64,000 nt of DNA from Hennigella sp045598825 (GTDB lineage: Bacteria; Bacillota_I; Bacilli_A; Mycoplasmatales; Mycoplasmoidaceae): positions 9,984-73,983 of the forward strand of contig JAZRUX010000018.1 of NCBI GenBank assembly GCA_045598825.1, in the 5' to 3' direction. Made by a program: the position numbers and the translations under genes. Below, one piece after another: positions 1 to 10,900 of the stretch. How positions within the stretch are numbered: the stretch's first letter is position 1; each line of letters opens with the position of its first letter. The notes beneath the pieces were generated by a model. It was not told where the DNA came from, did no database searches, and was given only the letters and a program-made list of their open reading frames with translations.

Positions 1-901
1 CACCTGTAAATGTGCAATCTCGAAATGCAGATTGCCCAATAAGTCCTAACTTGCATGGTGCTGAATCATTAGGATTTCCAATATAAAAGCGTGTAAACTT
101 AATATTTCGGAAGGCAGAATCATAAATAGTCTGAAGATTACTAGGTATATAGCAATCACCAATGAATGGTGCATTCATAAATGCAAATTCATTAATTGAT
201 TTCAATTTTGATTCTTTTGCACCTCATGATGAGTCAAGGAGCAAATATTTCATTGTTTCTGGAATTACTGTTTGACCAGATTTGCAGAATGCATCTGCAC
301 CGATTTTTGTTACTTTTTCCGGAATAATTAGGAATGTGCATTCCTCGAAATGTGAATTTTCTTTAAACCCTTTTAAAATAACATCATCACCATCTTCTTC
401 TAAAACAAAATGTTCTTCAGTTGTTGGCTTTGGTACATCAAGGACATAAGGGTCAAATAAAATGATGGATTTAGATGCGTCGTCCTTAGTTATGTTTATT
501 TTGATAGTAAATTTATATGTATCAACTATTCCATATTCTTGAGCTTGAGCTTGAATAAAACCAACTTTAAATTCAATAAATCGGTCTGTAGCGGCAACTG
601 TTACATGACTATTTTCCTTTACTTCAAGATAATGAACGTCTTTTTCTTTGCTATTTTTAGCCGAATTAATAGAAATATCAAGTGTCTCACCACCGCTAAA
701 GTCAATTAAATTAAAACGATATAGAGCTGTTAATTTCTCAGTTCCGTTGTTGCTATATACATAATTTACCTTTCATTCAGGATCAACCGAAATGCCAACA
801 TTTAATGAACCAGTACTACAACTTGTTAATGAAATAAGTGGTGTTGCTGAGCAAAAAAACACTCCAGCAGTTATTAATGGTAATAATTTAAATTTTTTCA
901 T
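1..901 (-). CDS. Leucine-rich-repeat lipoprotein (3' end outside window)
   Basis: The first 300 residues of a surface lipoprotein are visible; the C-terminus lies beyond the left edge. The N-terminus is MKKFKLLPL followed by a hydrophobic stretch and the lipobox LTSC at about residues 25-28, so the mature protein should carry a lipid on Cys28. The middle part has no domain I recognise. From about residue 215 there are BspA/LRR_5-like units (EECTFLIIPEKVTKIGADAF, later FAFMNAPFIGDCYIP and SAFRNIKF), the fold common in host-binding surface proteins. ATG at 899-901 is preceded by a TATAAT-like box about 15 bases upstream. The gene sits 65 bases downstream of a decayed tRNA-Gln, the same arrangement as the intact tRNA-Gln and the neighbouring LRR gene. 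The ligand is unknown. Confidence 0.85.
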
Positions 902-929
902 AATTCAACTCTCTATTTATTATAACAAA

Positions 930-951
930 TAAAAAATAGCACACGTGCTAT
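930..951 (-). terminator. Hairpin terminator behind the decayed tRNA-Gln
   Basis: Inverted repeat TAGCAC / GTGCTA (937-942 and 945-950) with a run of T on the minus strand (931-936). It lies just 3' of the tRNA-Gln remnant on the minus strand, where the intact tRNA copy also has a hairpin terminator. It separates the remnant from the lipoprotein gene downstream. Confidence 0.6.
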
Positions 952-965
952 ATTATAGTATGTTT

Positions 966-1032
966 ACAGTTGGTTTTGAACAAACACATGTTGTGTCAGA
1001 ACGTTGCGTCTTACCGTTTGTCATATTTAAAT
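966..1032 (-). pseudogene. Decayed tRNA-Gln copy
   Basis: Aligned base by base with the intact tRNA-Gln at 3384-3458, this stretch keeps most positions, including the whole anticodon loop (GTCAGAA on the plus strand, 995-1001), the start of the D-loop and much of the T-loop. The anticodon stem, the D-stem and one T-stem pair no longer match, and the acceptor and CCA end are gone, so it cannot fold as a tRNA. One or two single-base deletions are visible. Like the intact copy, it is followed by a hairpin and an LRR lipoprotein gene, which indicates a duplicated tRNA-lipoprotein unit whose second tRNA has decayed. Confidence 0.75.
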
Positions 1033-1117
1033 GCGAGTTTATGTTTTTATGGGTATTTCTTAGACACTATTAAAGCAAAAGACGTATTAAACTACATAAA
1101 AAAGTTTGTGAATTAAC

Positions 1118-3328
1118 TTATTTATCGTTTAAACCGCAAACACCATCAATGCATTGAATTTCTGTTGCTTGTACTTCATCAAGTCATCCTGGTTCACGAT
1201 CAACGGTTTTTCATGTTTCAATAGTTCCTAAAAAATTAAAACCATGTGAGCCTTCAGGCCCAGAAGTATTAGATAATGCACGGCAAGAGCGAAATGCAAA
1301 AGCACCAATATATGTGACAGAAGCGGAGATAGTGAATGTTGTTAGACCATAACAGTCTTGAAAACAAAGCTGCCCAATATGTGTAACATTACGCCCAATT
1401 TTGATTGAAGTTAGACTTTCACAACTGTCAAAAGCAGCATTTTCAATAGTTGTGACACTATCAGGAATATTAATTGAAGCAAGGTGAAAACACATCCAAA
1501 AAGATCGATATCCAATAGTTACAACACTACTAGGGATAGTAACTGTTACAACAGAATAAGGGTGCCACTCCTCCGTATCAACGAATGCATTTGTGCCAAT
1601 AGAAGTAACTGTATAAATTTTTTCATTATTTCTAACATACATTGGTATAAATACATTAACAGATGTGCCAATGTATTTAGTAAGTGTGGCTTCTTTTTTG
1701 ACATCATCAAATGACCATTCAAAATCTGTTGCAGGTGTCGGAACATTAATAGTTAAATTAATTACACTTGTATAAATAGGATTAGCAAAATTTGCTTTAA
1801 CCTTAAAAATGTACGTTCCCTCAGACGCTTCATTAGTCCAATATACCTTGCCATAATCATCTATCTTAATTCAATCAGGAAGCGGACTGAATGGTTGTGC
1901 ACTTTCAAGTGATAAGGCGACAGGGACAACTTCTCCTGCAGAGTCTTTTACTACTCACGGATCAACATCTGAACCTGCTGCTTTTCATTCTCCATTTAAA
2001 GTTCTAGCTCCACCAGAAATAGTGTAAGGTGTTAGGTAAATGTCACAAATACCATCACTGCATTGAATTTGTGTTGCTTTTGTACCTTTATGTCAATTTT
2101 CCCTACAGGCAACATTTTTCCATTGTTCCATAGTTCCTAAAAATTCAAAACCATATGAGTCATCAGGGCCCGAAGCGTCAGTCAAGCCAGAGCAGCCTTC
2201 AAAAGCACTGACACCAATAGTTTTAACAGATTGAGGTATAGTTATTGTTGTTAATTTTGAACGGTCTTTGAAAGCTTCATCACCAATAGTTGTAACTTTG
2301 CTCCCCTCTGCAAATGTTACATTTGCAAGACCAATTGTATCACCAAAGCAACCTCTGTTAAGTGAAACAACATCATATGCTTCACCTTCAAAATCGACTG
2401 ATACTGGTATTATTACGGTTTCAATTGCAGTGTCATAAGGTTGATGAACCACTGCCTCTTTGTAGCTTTTATATATTCAATATTCGAGTGTACCATCATT
2501 GGCAGTCTCTACCTTAATAAATTTAACTGTTATATTGATGTCGCCTGTGATTTTATATTTATCTGGGTCAACAATTTCACCATTGACATAATAACCACAT
2601 TTTCTATCAAAATATCATTTCCCTAATTCTATATCATCAGATGGTTGTGGATTGATTATTTCTTCAAGGGATGATAAATAAGTTCCAGATGTTACATCAG
2701 GAATTGAAGATACAGCAATTTCACCTTCACCTTCAGTATTTAATGTAATAGTGCACTTTTCTAATTCAGTAAACTTGATAGTAATTGTAACATCAGAAGC
2801 AATTTGATATTCATCTGGATTGGCTGCTTGTCCATCAATATAATAACCATCTTGATCAACAAAGTCTCATCCTTCATCAGGTTGAGGATTAATTTGGTTT
2901 TTAAGATCCTTTAAATAAGTTCCAACTGGCACATTAGTAATTGGTCCTTGACTAATACTTCCTTGGCCTTGTTTATTTAATGTAATTGTATACTTTTCCA
3001 ATGCAGTAAACTTAACAGTTATTTTAACATCAGAAGTAATTTGATATTCATCTGGATTAACAACTGATCCATTTACGTAATAACCATTTAACCTATCGAA
3101 TCTTCAACCATCAGCGGCACGAGGATGAATTTGATCTTCAAGTTCATTTAGATAAGTTCCAGATGGTACATCAGTAATTGACCTTTGGCCAATCCCTCCT
3201 TGTCCATCTGTTGCTAATATGACCATGTAAGTTATATTTTGATTACAACTAACCAAACTTGTTAATGGCATAATTGTAATTGTTGTTAAACTAGCAACTA
3301 ATATTTTTATCTTTTTTAACTGCTTCAT
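1118..3328 (-). CDS. LRR_5/BspA-like lipoprotein with N-terminal repeats
   Basis: Surface lipoprotein of 736 residues, read through several UGA (Trp) codons. The start MKQLKKIKILVASLT leads into a hydrophobic segment and the lipobox LVSC (about residues 25-28). Residues 30-290 hold about three tandem repeats of about 75 residues with the pattern YTITLN..GQGSI...VP.GTYL..L...I.P......W......YY..G, resembling the InlB B-repeat/Flg_new class. Two LRR_5 blocks follow (about 300-400 and 560-690), with units such as SKLTTITIPQSVKTIGVSAF, separated by a probable Ig-like spacer. Both LRR blocks end in the same motif (G.F.FLGT.E.W). Such repeats usually bind host proteins or polysaccharides; no ligand can be inferred. 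It lies 56 bases behind tRNA-Gln and its terminator. Confidence 0.9.
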
Positions 3329-3357
3329 TCTATATATAAATAATTATATAAAAAAAT

Positions 3358-3380
3358 AAAACTAGGTTAAACCTAGTTTT
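3358..3380 (-). terminator. Hairpin terminator of tRNA-Gln
   Basis: Perfect inverted repeat AAAACTAGGT-TAA-ACCTAGTTTT. With A and T runs on both sides it could work in either direction; by position it ends tRNA-Gln. An identical 23-base hairpin occurs behind the DUF2188 gene (54202-54224) and a one-base variant at 57872-57893. Confidence 0.75.
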
Positions 3381-3383
3381 TAA

Positions 3384-3458
3384 TGGCTGGAACAGTAGGA
3401 TTCGAACCTACACATGCAAGGGTCAGAACCTTGTGCCTTTCCGTTTGGCTATGTTCCA
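3384..3458 (-). tRNA. tRNA-Gln (anticodon CUG)
   Basis: Full cloverleaf of 75 bases on the minus strand: acceptor TGGAACA/TGTTCCA, D-arm GCC/GGC, anticodon stem CAAGG/CCTTG with loop TTCTGAC, T-arm GTAGG-TTCGAAT-CCTAC, discriminator G and an encoded CCA. The anticodon (plus-strand cag, 3424-3426) is CUG, reading CAG. In this A+T-rich class glutamine is usually decoded by a UUG tRNA, so a CUG isoacceptor is noteworthy. A decayed copy lies at 966-1032. Confidence 0.93.
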
Positions 3459-3468
3459 ATAAAAAACA

Positions 3469-5685
3469 TTATGCTTGTTTTTTCTTACGTGGGTGTTCTT
3501 TTCTATATTTTTTGCTAAAAATATATGCAAAGGCATTTTGAATGTGCTTAGTTGGAATGCCTTTTCATTTACCTAGTTGAGCTTCTCGTGGGTCAACATC
3601 TAATCTTGTTAATGAGATAACAAGTGATGCTCAAATTGCACCAACTAGTACACCAAGCAATGCTTTCCAACAATCTTGTGCCATTATAAAGTATGAAATT
3701 GTTCCACCTTCAGGGCAGATTGCTACCCCTCCAAAGACCCAACTCATTAAACCAGCAATGCCGGCACCAGAAATGAAACCAATTCACATTTTAGGTTGTT
3801 TTGCTACAAATGGTATAGCACCTTCGGTGACACCACAGATTCCAAGAATTGTATTAGTTGGGCCAGCAGCACGGTCTTCTTTTGTATATTTTTGTGGGAA
3901 CAACAATGTCGTTAAAGCAATTGAGAATGGTGGAATTAATGAACCAGCAATGTTGCTTGCCATAATAGTTTGGGCAATAAGCATTTTGTTTGGATCACCA
4001 CTTTCGATTGCTGAATTCATATATCCCATAGTAAATAAGTGAGCGGCTTTGTTGATTGGCCCACCCATATCAATGGAGGTTAGAGCACCAACCAAGATGC
4101 ACACTAACCACAACTGATTAATTCCATTTAATTTGTCAAGACCTAACGATATGCCATATGAAATAAATGAGAATGGAGTATTCATTAGTAGCATGAAGAT
4201 TGCCATTGAAGCAGTTGTTACTAATGACATTAGCAACAAGTCTCTAATACCATGTAATGTTTTTGGAAATTTGTTAAATGCCTTTCGATAGCCTAAAGTA
4301 CAATAACCTGCTGCAAATCCACCAATTAACCCACCAAGGAAACCGGGAGCAGAATCAACTGCTAATTGTGCAAAATAAGGTAATGTAGCGTCTTTAATAC
4401 CATTAATGCCAACGTCGATAAATCACATTAGGTTAAAACCTACACTGACTTGTTGAGCGCCTTTATCTGGGCTCCAACCTGCTCATAAGATCATTGTTGT
4501 TGCAGCCATTCCAGCAAAAAAACCAGAAACTAAACCTTGCTTACCAGCAATCGAGTACGATATGAAACCTGCCAGAACCGGAACCATTAAAGCCATAACT
4601 AGGTTTGAACCTAGCATATGGAAGATCATAGCTGCCAGGTTGCGTTGGCCAAATAGTGGGTCAGTATTGCCAACACCCATAGCACCATCAATAATATATG
4701 ATATTGCTAATAGGATACCACCAGCAACAATGAATGGTAGCATATGACTAATACCAGACATTAAGTGCTTATAGATTTGGTGTCCAATTGATGGTCGATC
4801 ACCAAATGTTTCCATTTTGCCCATTTTAGTTTTAGTATTATCTAAGATAGATGTATATGTTGGCACGTCTTTTTCTAATGAACGTTTAATTAAACCTTTA
4901 GCATCTTTTATTGCTCTTGATGTGCTGACAGAAACAAGTTTCTTGCCATTGAAACGCTCCATTTGCACACCAATGTCGGCAGCAACAATGACTACTTCGG
5001 CATATTTGATATCTTCATCAGTTAAGAAGTTTTTTGGGTTTGCACCTTGGGTTTCTACCTTAATAGAAATTCTCATTTCTTGAGCTGCCTTATCTAAAGC
5101 TTCTTGCGCCATATAAGTATGGGCAATACCAGTTGGACAAGCAGTTACAGCAACAATACGAGCATGCTTAACTGTGTGTTCTTGTGTTTTTCTTGCAACT
5201 TCTTGTTTAGCTTTTTCTTCAATGATACGCTTTTCTTCGCAATCATCAATGATTTTCAATAATTCTTCTCCATTTTTTGCTTTTAACAAAGAGTCTTTGA
5301 ATTCTGGATGCATTAGCATTGATGACAATCTTGCTAGAACATCAAGGTGAATATTATCTTTAGAATCAGGAGCAGCAATCATAAACAATAATTGAACTGG
5401 TTCACCATCTAGCGAATCAAAGTTAACTCCATCCCTAATTACCATTACTGCTAATCTAGGAGCGGAAACAGACTTTGATTTAAAGTGAGGAATTGCTATT
5501 CCTTCACCTACTCCAGTAGATGATTGTTTTTCACGATTAAAAACACCTTCGGTAAAGATTTTAACATCACTTAATACACCTGTTTTTTCCATTAAACTAA
5601 CGGCTTGCTTGATAGCATCTTCCTTATCTTTGCAAACGGCATTTAGGTTAATGGCTTCTTTGATTATTAACGATGTGATTTTCAT
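3469..5685 (-). CDS. fruA: PTS fructose-family permease, EIIABC fused
   Basis: A 738-residue sugar phosphotransferase permease that imports and phosphorylates a sugar using phosphate from HPr. Domains in order: EIIA (1-150) with the phosphorylated histidine in GVGEGIAIPHF (His67); EIIB (about 173-275) with the active cysteine in VTACPTGIAHT (Cys183); EIIC from about 300 to the end with multiple membrane helices. The order IIA-IIB-IIC and motifs match the fructose (Fru) family; mannitol- or GlcNAc-type specificity is not indicated by motif. It is divergent from nagB with 29 bases between start codons, so the import step may serve hexosamine or fructose metabolism. TATAAT (minus strand, 5692-5697) lies 6 bases before ATG, implying a leaderless message. 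The sugar specificity is inferred. Confidence 0.93.
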
Positions 5686-5691
5686 TTTATA

Positions 5692-5707
5692 ATTATATTA
5701 ATATAAT
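5692..5707. promoter_or_regulatory. Divergent -10 boxes of fruA and nagB
   Basis: The 29-base gap between the two start codons holds a TATAAT on each strand: minus-strand 5692-5697 for the PTS gene and plus-strand 5702-5707 for nagB. Each ends 6-7 bases before its ATG, so both mRNAs would start at or next to the start codon. The boxes are so close that the two promoters probably compete. Confidence 0.65.
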
Positions 5708-5714
5708 TATTTTT

Positions 5715-6425
5715 ATGGAAGTTAAAATTTTATCAATCTCTGAAATCTATCAAGAAGTATCCACCACTATTGTTAGTTTAATCAACAAAAAGCCAAAAGC
5801 TATTTTAGGTTTAGCTACTGGTGGAACCGCTATCGGTGTTTATGAACAATTAGTTAAAGCATATAAAGATAAAAAAGTTTCATTTAAAAACGTTAAATCA
5901 TTTAATTTAGATGAATATTATCCAATTGAACAATCTAACCCCCAATCATACCGTTCATATATGAACCATAACTTTTTTGACCATGTTGACATCAATAAAA
6001 TCAATACTTTCTTTCCATCTATTGATAACTTTGAAAAATATGACCAAGTTATTGGAGTTGAAGGTGGAATTGATTTTCAAATTCTTGGTATTGGTTCAAA
6101 TGGCCATATTGCTTTCAATGAACCAGGTACAAGTTTCAATAGTTTAACCCATATTGTTAAATTAGCTGATTCAACAATTAAAGATAATGCCAGATTCTTT
6201 AATAACCAAATCAAACTAGTCCCAACGCAAGCCATCTCAATGGGTTTGAGAACAATTATGAATGCTAGACAAATCGTTTTAATTGCTACAGGAAAAAATA
6301 AAGCAAAGGTAATTAAACAATTAATTGAGCAAGAAGCAAGTGTTGATTTGCCTGCTTCAATTTTAAAAACTCATCCTAATGTCACAATTTATTTAGATGA
6401 AGATGCAGCAAGTTTATTATGTTAA
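5715..6425 (+). CDS. nagB: Glucosamine-6-phosphate deaminase
   Basis: Converts glucosamine 6-phosphate to fructose 6-phosphate and ammonia, feeding amino sugars into glycolysis. The 236-residue product has the family signatures ILGLATGGTAIGVY near residue 30, FNLDEYYPI (about 63-71) and LGIGSNGHIAFNEPGT (about 125-140); length is normal for short Firmicutes-type NagB. Its stop overlaps the start of nagA by 7 bases, so the two are translationally coupled. TATAAT is 7 bases before ATG with no ribosome binding site, indicating a leaderless transcript. Confidence 0.95.
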   Translation: MEVKILSISEIYQEVSTTIVSLINKKPKAILGLATGGTAIGVYEQLVKAYKDKKVSFKNVKSFNLDEYYPIEQSNPQSYRSYMNHNFFDHVDINKINTFFPSIDNFEKYDQVIGVEGGIDFQILGIGSNGHIAFNEPGTSFNSLTHIVKLADSTIKDNARFFNNQIKLVPTQAISMGLRTIMNARQIVLIATGKNKAKVIKQLIEQEASVDLPASILKTHPNVTIYLDEDAASLLC

Positions 6426-7537
6426 GCTTTAGAAACACAAACATTTATTTAAACAACAAAAAAATAGTTAAAGGAAATATGACCATCAAGGATGGTAAGT
6501 TTTTAATAACTAAATCAGGCAACGGGCAATGTTTACCTTCAAAATACATAATTGTTCCTGGCTTTATTGAAGAACACTTGCATGGTGCAAATGGCAGCGA
6601 TGTTATGGATGCAACTCCACAAGCTTTAAGCAACATTGCTAAAGCATTAGTTAAAGATGGTGTTACAAGTTGATGTCCAACGACAATGACAATGTCTAAA
6701 CATGGAATCATCAAAGCTTTAAAAAACATTGCCAACAAGAAAAACAATAAAAATGAAGCTGAGATTGTTGGTATTCACTTGGAGGGTCCTTTTATATCTA
6801 TAGATAAAAAAGGAGCACAAGAAGCAAAATATATTTTGCAACCAAATATTAGAGATTTAAATCTATTTTTAAAATCAGCAAAAGGCAAAATTAAAATAAT
6901 TACACTACAAATTGAAGATTGCCCCTTATCATTTATTAAATATTTAAAAAGTAAAAACATCGTTGTATCAGTTGGACATTCAATGGCAAATGGTAAAGAT
7001 GTTATCAAGGCCTATACTGCTGGATTAAGATGTTCAACTCACACATACAATGCGATGCAAAAAATTGTTGATACAAAGATAGGAATCATTGGCCAGCTTT
7101 TATTACATAAAGATATGTATGCTGAGTTGATCTTAGATTTAAAACATGTTTCTAAACATCAAGCATTAGCTTTAAAAAAACACAAGAATTTAATTTTAAT
7201 CACCGATTCTAATGAAGCAAGATTTATGCCTGAAGGGAAATATAAATTAGGTACAAATGACATATATGTCAAGAATGGAGTTTGTACAACAAAGCAAGGT
7301 CAACTTGCTGGTTCAGTATTAACTATTCCTCAAGCGTTAAGAAATGCTAGAAAAGTGTTTGGCTATTCTTTTACAAGATGCATAGATTTGGTTTGTAAGA
7401 ATCCTGCTAACAATTTACACTTAAAAGATTGTGGTATTATTAAAAATAATAGCAAAGCTAACTTTGTCATTATTGATAAAAACTTTAATGTTTACCAAAC
7501 ATATATTGATGGCAAATTAGTTTATTCAAAAAAATAA
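6419..7537 (+). CDS. nagA: N-acetylglucosamine-6-phosphate deacetylase
   Basis: Removes the acetyl group from GlcNAc 6-phosphate, giving the NagB substrate. The 372-residue amidohydrolase contains the metal-site motif GFIEEHLHGANG (about 49-60), HLEGPFIS, SVGHSMANG, CSTHTYNAM and ITDSNEA with the catalytic aspartate. UGA at 6671-6673 encodes Trp (TSWCPTTM). The first nine codons overlap the nagB end, and a strong hairpin terminator follows the stop. With nagB and the divergent PTS gene it forms an amino-sugar use cluster. Confidence 0.95.
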
Positions 7538-7560
7538 AAACAGGCAGTGTTGCCTGTTTT
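7538..7560 (+). terminator. Terminator of nagBA
   Basis: Inverted repeat AAACAGGCA / TGCCTGTTT (7538-7546, 7551-7559) with a T run directly after the nagA stop. It also lies at the 3' end of the minus-strand RNase P RNA and could serve both transcripts. Confidence 0.85.
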
Positions 7561-7562
7561 CC

Positions 7563-7928
7563 CTTGCCTAACATAACCCATGTTCTGTCTTGGTCAATCA
7601 TTTATCTATAAAGCAATTTGGTGCCTTATGGGCATAGTCTTGATGCTTCATCCTCTAGATTATTCAATTCTAATCTAGAGATTCCCTTACCAAAATTTAG
7701 GTTTCTTGCCTGTGGGGTTTACCGCGTTTCATCTATGTGTTTCCACCTAGCTCGTCTCTGTGGTACTATTAAAGCTTTCTCATGGTCTTGCGACTTTAGA
7801 TAGAGCTTTCCGTCATTGGGATGCTGTGACTTATTGATTAATCACACACAATCACTACAAGGTTAACACCTTGTGCAAGCATGGAGTTTCCTCTATTGTT
7901 GCCAACAGCGATTGACTGTTAGGCGATA
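7563..7928 (-). ncRNA. rnpB: RNase P RNA
   Basis: Catalytic RNA of RNase P, which trims tRNA 5' ends. The minus strand carries conserved blocks: GAGGAAACTCCATGC (like GAGGAAAGUCC of region CR I), AGACGAGCTAGGTGGAAAC, GAAACGCGGTAAACCCC and ACAGAACATGGGTTATG near the 3' end. The termini pair as helix P1 (GCCTAACA with TGTTAGGC), which sets the approximate ends. Size (about 365 bases) and position between nagA and polC are consistent. Exact ends may differ by a few bases. Confidence 0.92.
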
Positions 7929-7938
7929 GGATTATACA

Positions 7939-10900
7939 CTAAAACAATCGCATTTGATCATCTTGGTCTAAATTATCTAATACACCAAGGTCTTTTAATT
8001 TACTAATTAATGTTGTCGATAGTTTAGTTCGTTTTTGTAAATCAGCAATTGAACTAAATGGTCGTTCTTTTCTAGCTTCAACTATAGAAATGGCTACTTC
8101 TTTGCCTAAACCATCAAGACTTGTAAATGGTGCAAGGATAGTTTTGTCTTCAGGAATAAAATCAGTGGCTTTTGATTTATTAATATCTATATTAAGTACT
8201 TTAATGCCACGGGCAAACATTTCCAAACAAACCTCAAAAATTGGAATTAAATCAATTTGTTTATTTGAAAGTTTAGTTGCAGCATTTTTATCTTTTACAC
8301 GAGCTTTATAGTCTTCGTATACTCGCTTAACTTCTTGTGGTCCTTTAATAACAGTTTCAATGTCAAAAACATCAGAACGAATTGAAAACCAAACGGCATA
8401 GAATTCAGTTGGATAATATACTTTATATCATGCTGTCCTAATTGCATCTAGAACATAGGCAGTAGCGTGAGCTTTAGGGAATAAATATTGAATCTTTTTA
8501 CATGAATCAATATATCATTGTGGTACTTTTGCATCAATCATTTCTTTTTCATATTGTGCAGAGACACCTTTGCCTTTACGAATTTTTTCAACCGCTTGGA
8601 AAGCATGGACATAGTCCATTCCACAGTCAATTAAGAATTGGAAGATGTTTTCACGGCAGGCAGCAACCTGTGATAATTGAGCTCCATTGGCTATGGCAAC
8701 TTCAGCATTGCCTTGTCATACACCAGTTCCATGGCTTAAACCAGAGATACGAATTAGATCACCAATACCTGTTGGTTTAGTTTTTAAAACAATTTTTCTA
8801 GTATTATTCGTGCCAAATTCTGGCAGAGCCATTGTTGCTAATTGTTCTTGATTGTAATTCGGATCAACAATATTCAACCCTTTACTATTAGTAAACAATT
8901 GTAAAACCTTTTCATCATGGTTCGGAATTGTTCGTGGGTCAATGTGAGTAATATCATGTAAGTGTTTTAAAATGGTTGGTTCATCATGTCCAAGGATATC
9001 AAATTTTAACAAGTTATCATGGATTGATTCAAATGGGAAGTGAGTTGTGTATCATCCTTTAGTTTTATCATTAGATGGATAGTTAAAGGCTGTAAATTCA
9101 GTAATATCATGTTCTTGCGGAACAACGATAATACCTCCTGGGTGTTGCCCAGTTGTTCGTTTTACCCCAACACATTTAGTTGCCAAAGCATTAACTAATG
9201 CATTAGATGGATGTGAGTTAGGATCGATTTGCTCATAATATGATTTAACAAAACCAATAGCTGTTTTTTCAGCAACCGTACCAATTGTTCCAGCTCTAAA
9301 TGCATGATCATAACCAAACATATCACGAATAAATTCGTGTGCTTTGCTTTGATATTCACCAGAAAAGTTCAGATCAATATCAGGAACTTTATCAGCTTTG
9401 AAGCCAAGGAATGATTCAAATGGAATGTTGTGTCCATCACGAATCATTTCAGTTTGACATTTAGGACATTTTTTTGGTGGCAAGTCAAAACCATCCACAT
9501 TTTTATCTGGATATGGTTCATAATGTTGACACTTTGGACAATAATAATGTGGTGGGAGTGGGTTTACTTCGGAAATATTTGATAAGAAAGCAACTAATGA
9601 TGATCCAACTGATCCTCGTGATCCAACTAAATAACCATCATTATTTGATTTTTCAATTAATAAGTGACTAATTCAGTAAATTACGGCATAACCGTTACCA
9701 CAAATACCGTTTAATTCTTTATTAATACGGTCAACAATTGCTTGATCAAGTGGATCGCCGTAAAGTTTCTTAGCAGTTTTCCAAACTAAATTTTTTAGTT
9801 TTTCTTCTGCTCCTGGCATGTCAGGTTTACATAAAGCATTATCACCTTCTTTAATTGGGACAACCTTTTCAATGCTTTGAGCAAATGCTTGCGGATTGTT
9901 AATAACAATATCTTTAATTAATTGACGATGTTCAACAAATTTAAATGCATCTGTCATTTCTTTTGTTGTTAGGCAGTGCAAGTCAGGAACAAAGGTTGAT
10001 CCATCATGACGATATAAACCATTACGTTTACCACCTAATTGTTTTGTGTAAACATAAATTTCATGATATTGACGCTCATATGGCATTAGATAGTAAGCGT
10101 CAGAAACAGCACAAACTTTCTTTTCCAACTTTATTGCACTATCAATAATTTTCTTTATTGCATTAGTTGCATCAGCTTGAGTTATTTTCTCTTGAACGGC
10201 TAAGTGCTCAATATTTTTAGCCGGAGCAACAAAGATATAGTCATATTTTTTAATCTTTTCATTTAATAAGGATTGCGTTTCACTTATTGCACTATCTCAT
10301 ATGTCACCATCAAACGGATTATTACAAATAATCAAATTGTTGCGATATTGTTCAAAGTCTTCAAAATGCAATCTTGGTTGGCCATTGCTTAAGACAGTTA
10401 CTTCATCGTCATCGTCTTTTTGGTATAGTTGTTTTGTTAATGACAAACTTAATAATTTAAACAAATCTTGTAAACCTTGTTGGTTTTTTACATAAACATC
10501 AACAGCATAACCACGACGACTAGCACGGAGTGCAGCCGTTTGTAGCTTTTCATTAATTTCATTAATGTTATGAATGTTTTCTTGGGATGTTAATCGTTTA
10601 ATAAAATATTTTCATACTTCTAATAGATATTCACTATCCTTGTCGGCACGGTGAGCTTCTAGTGGATTGTATTCTAAATGTAGTTTACCAACCAATGTTC
10701 CTAATGTATGCTTTGCAAATTTTTTATTTAGAGCATGGGAAATTTCTAATGTATCGATTAAACAATTATTGATTGGTTCAACTTCAAATCGTTCACATAG
10801 TTTGTTTAAGAAGTTTAAATCGAAACGAATACCATTATGTGCAATTAAAACATCATTGCTAATTCATTCCTTTATTTTTAGTAAAGCTTCTTTTTGCGAA

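Noticed and set aside
1033..1117. Intergenic stretch between the tRNA remnant and the LRR gene
   Set aside because: Only a weak AAACT/AGTTT pairing is visible; not enough to call a terminator or an RNA.
7618..7803. 61-codon plus-strand frame starting MVPYGHSLD
   Set aside because: It lies entirely within RNase P RNA; the conserved RNA motifs explain the sequence.
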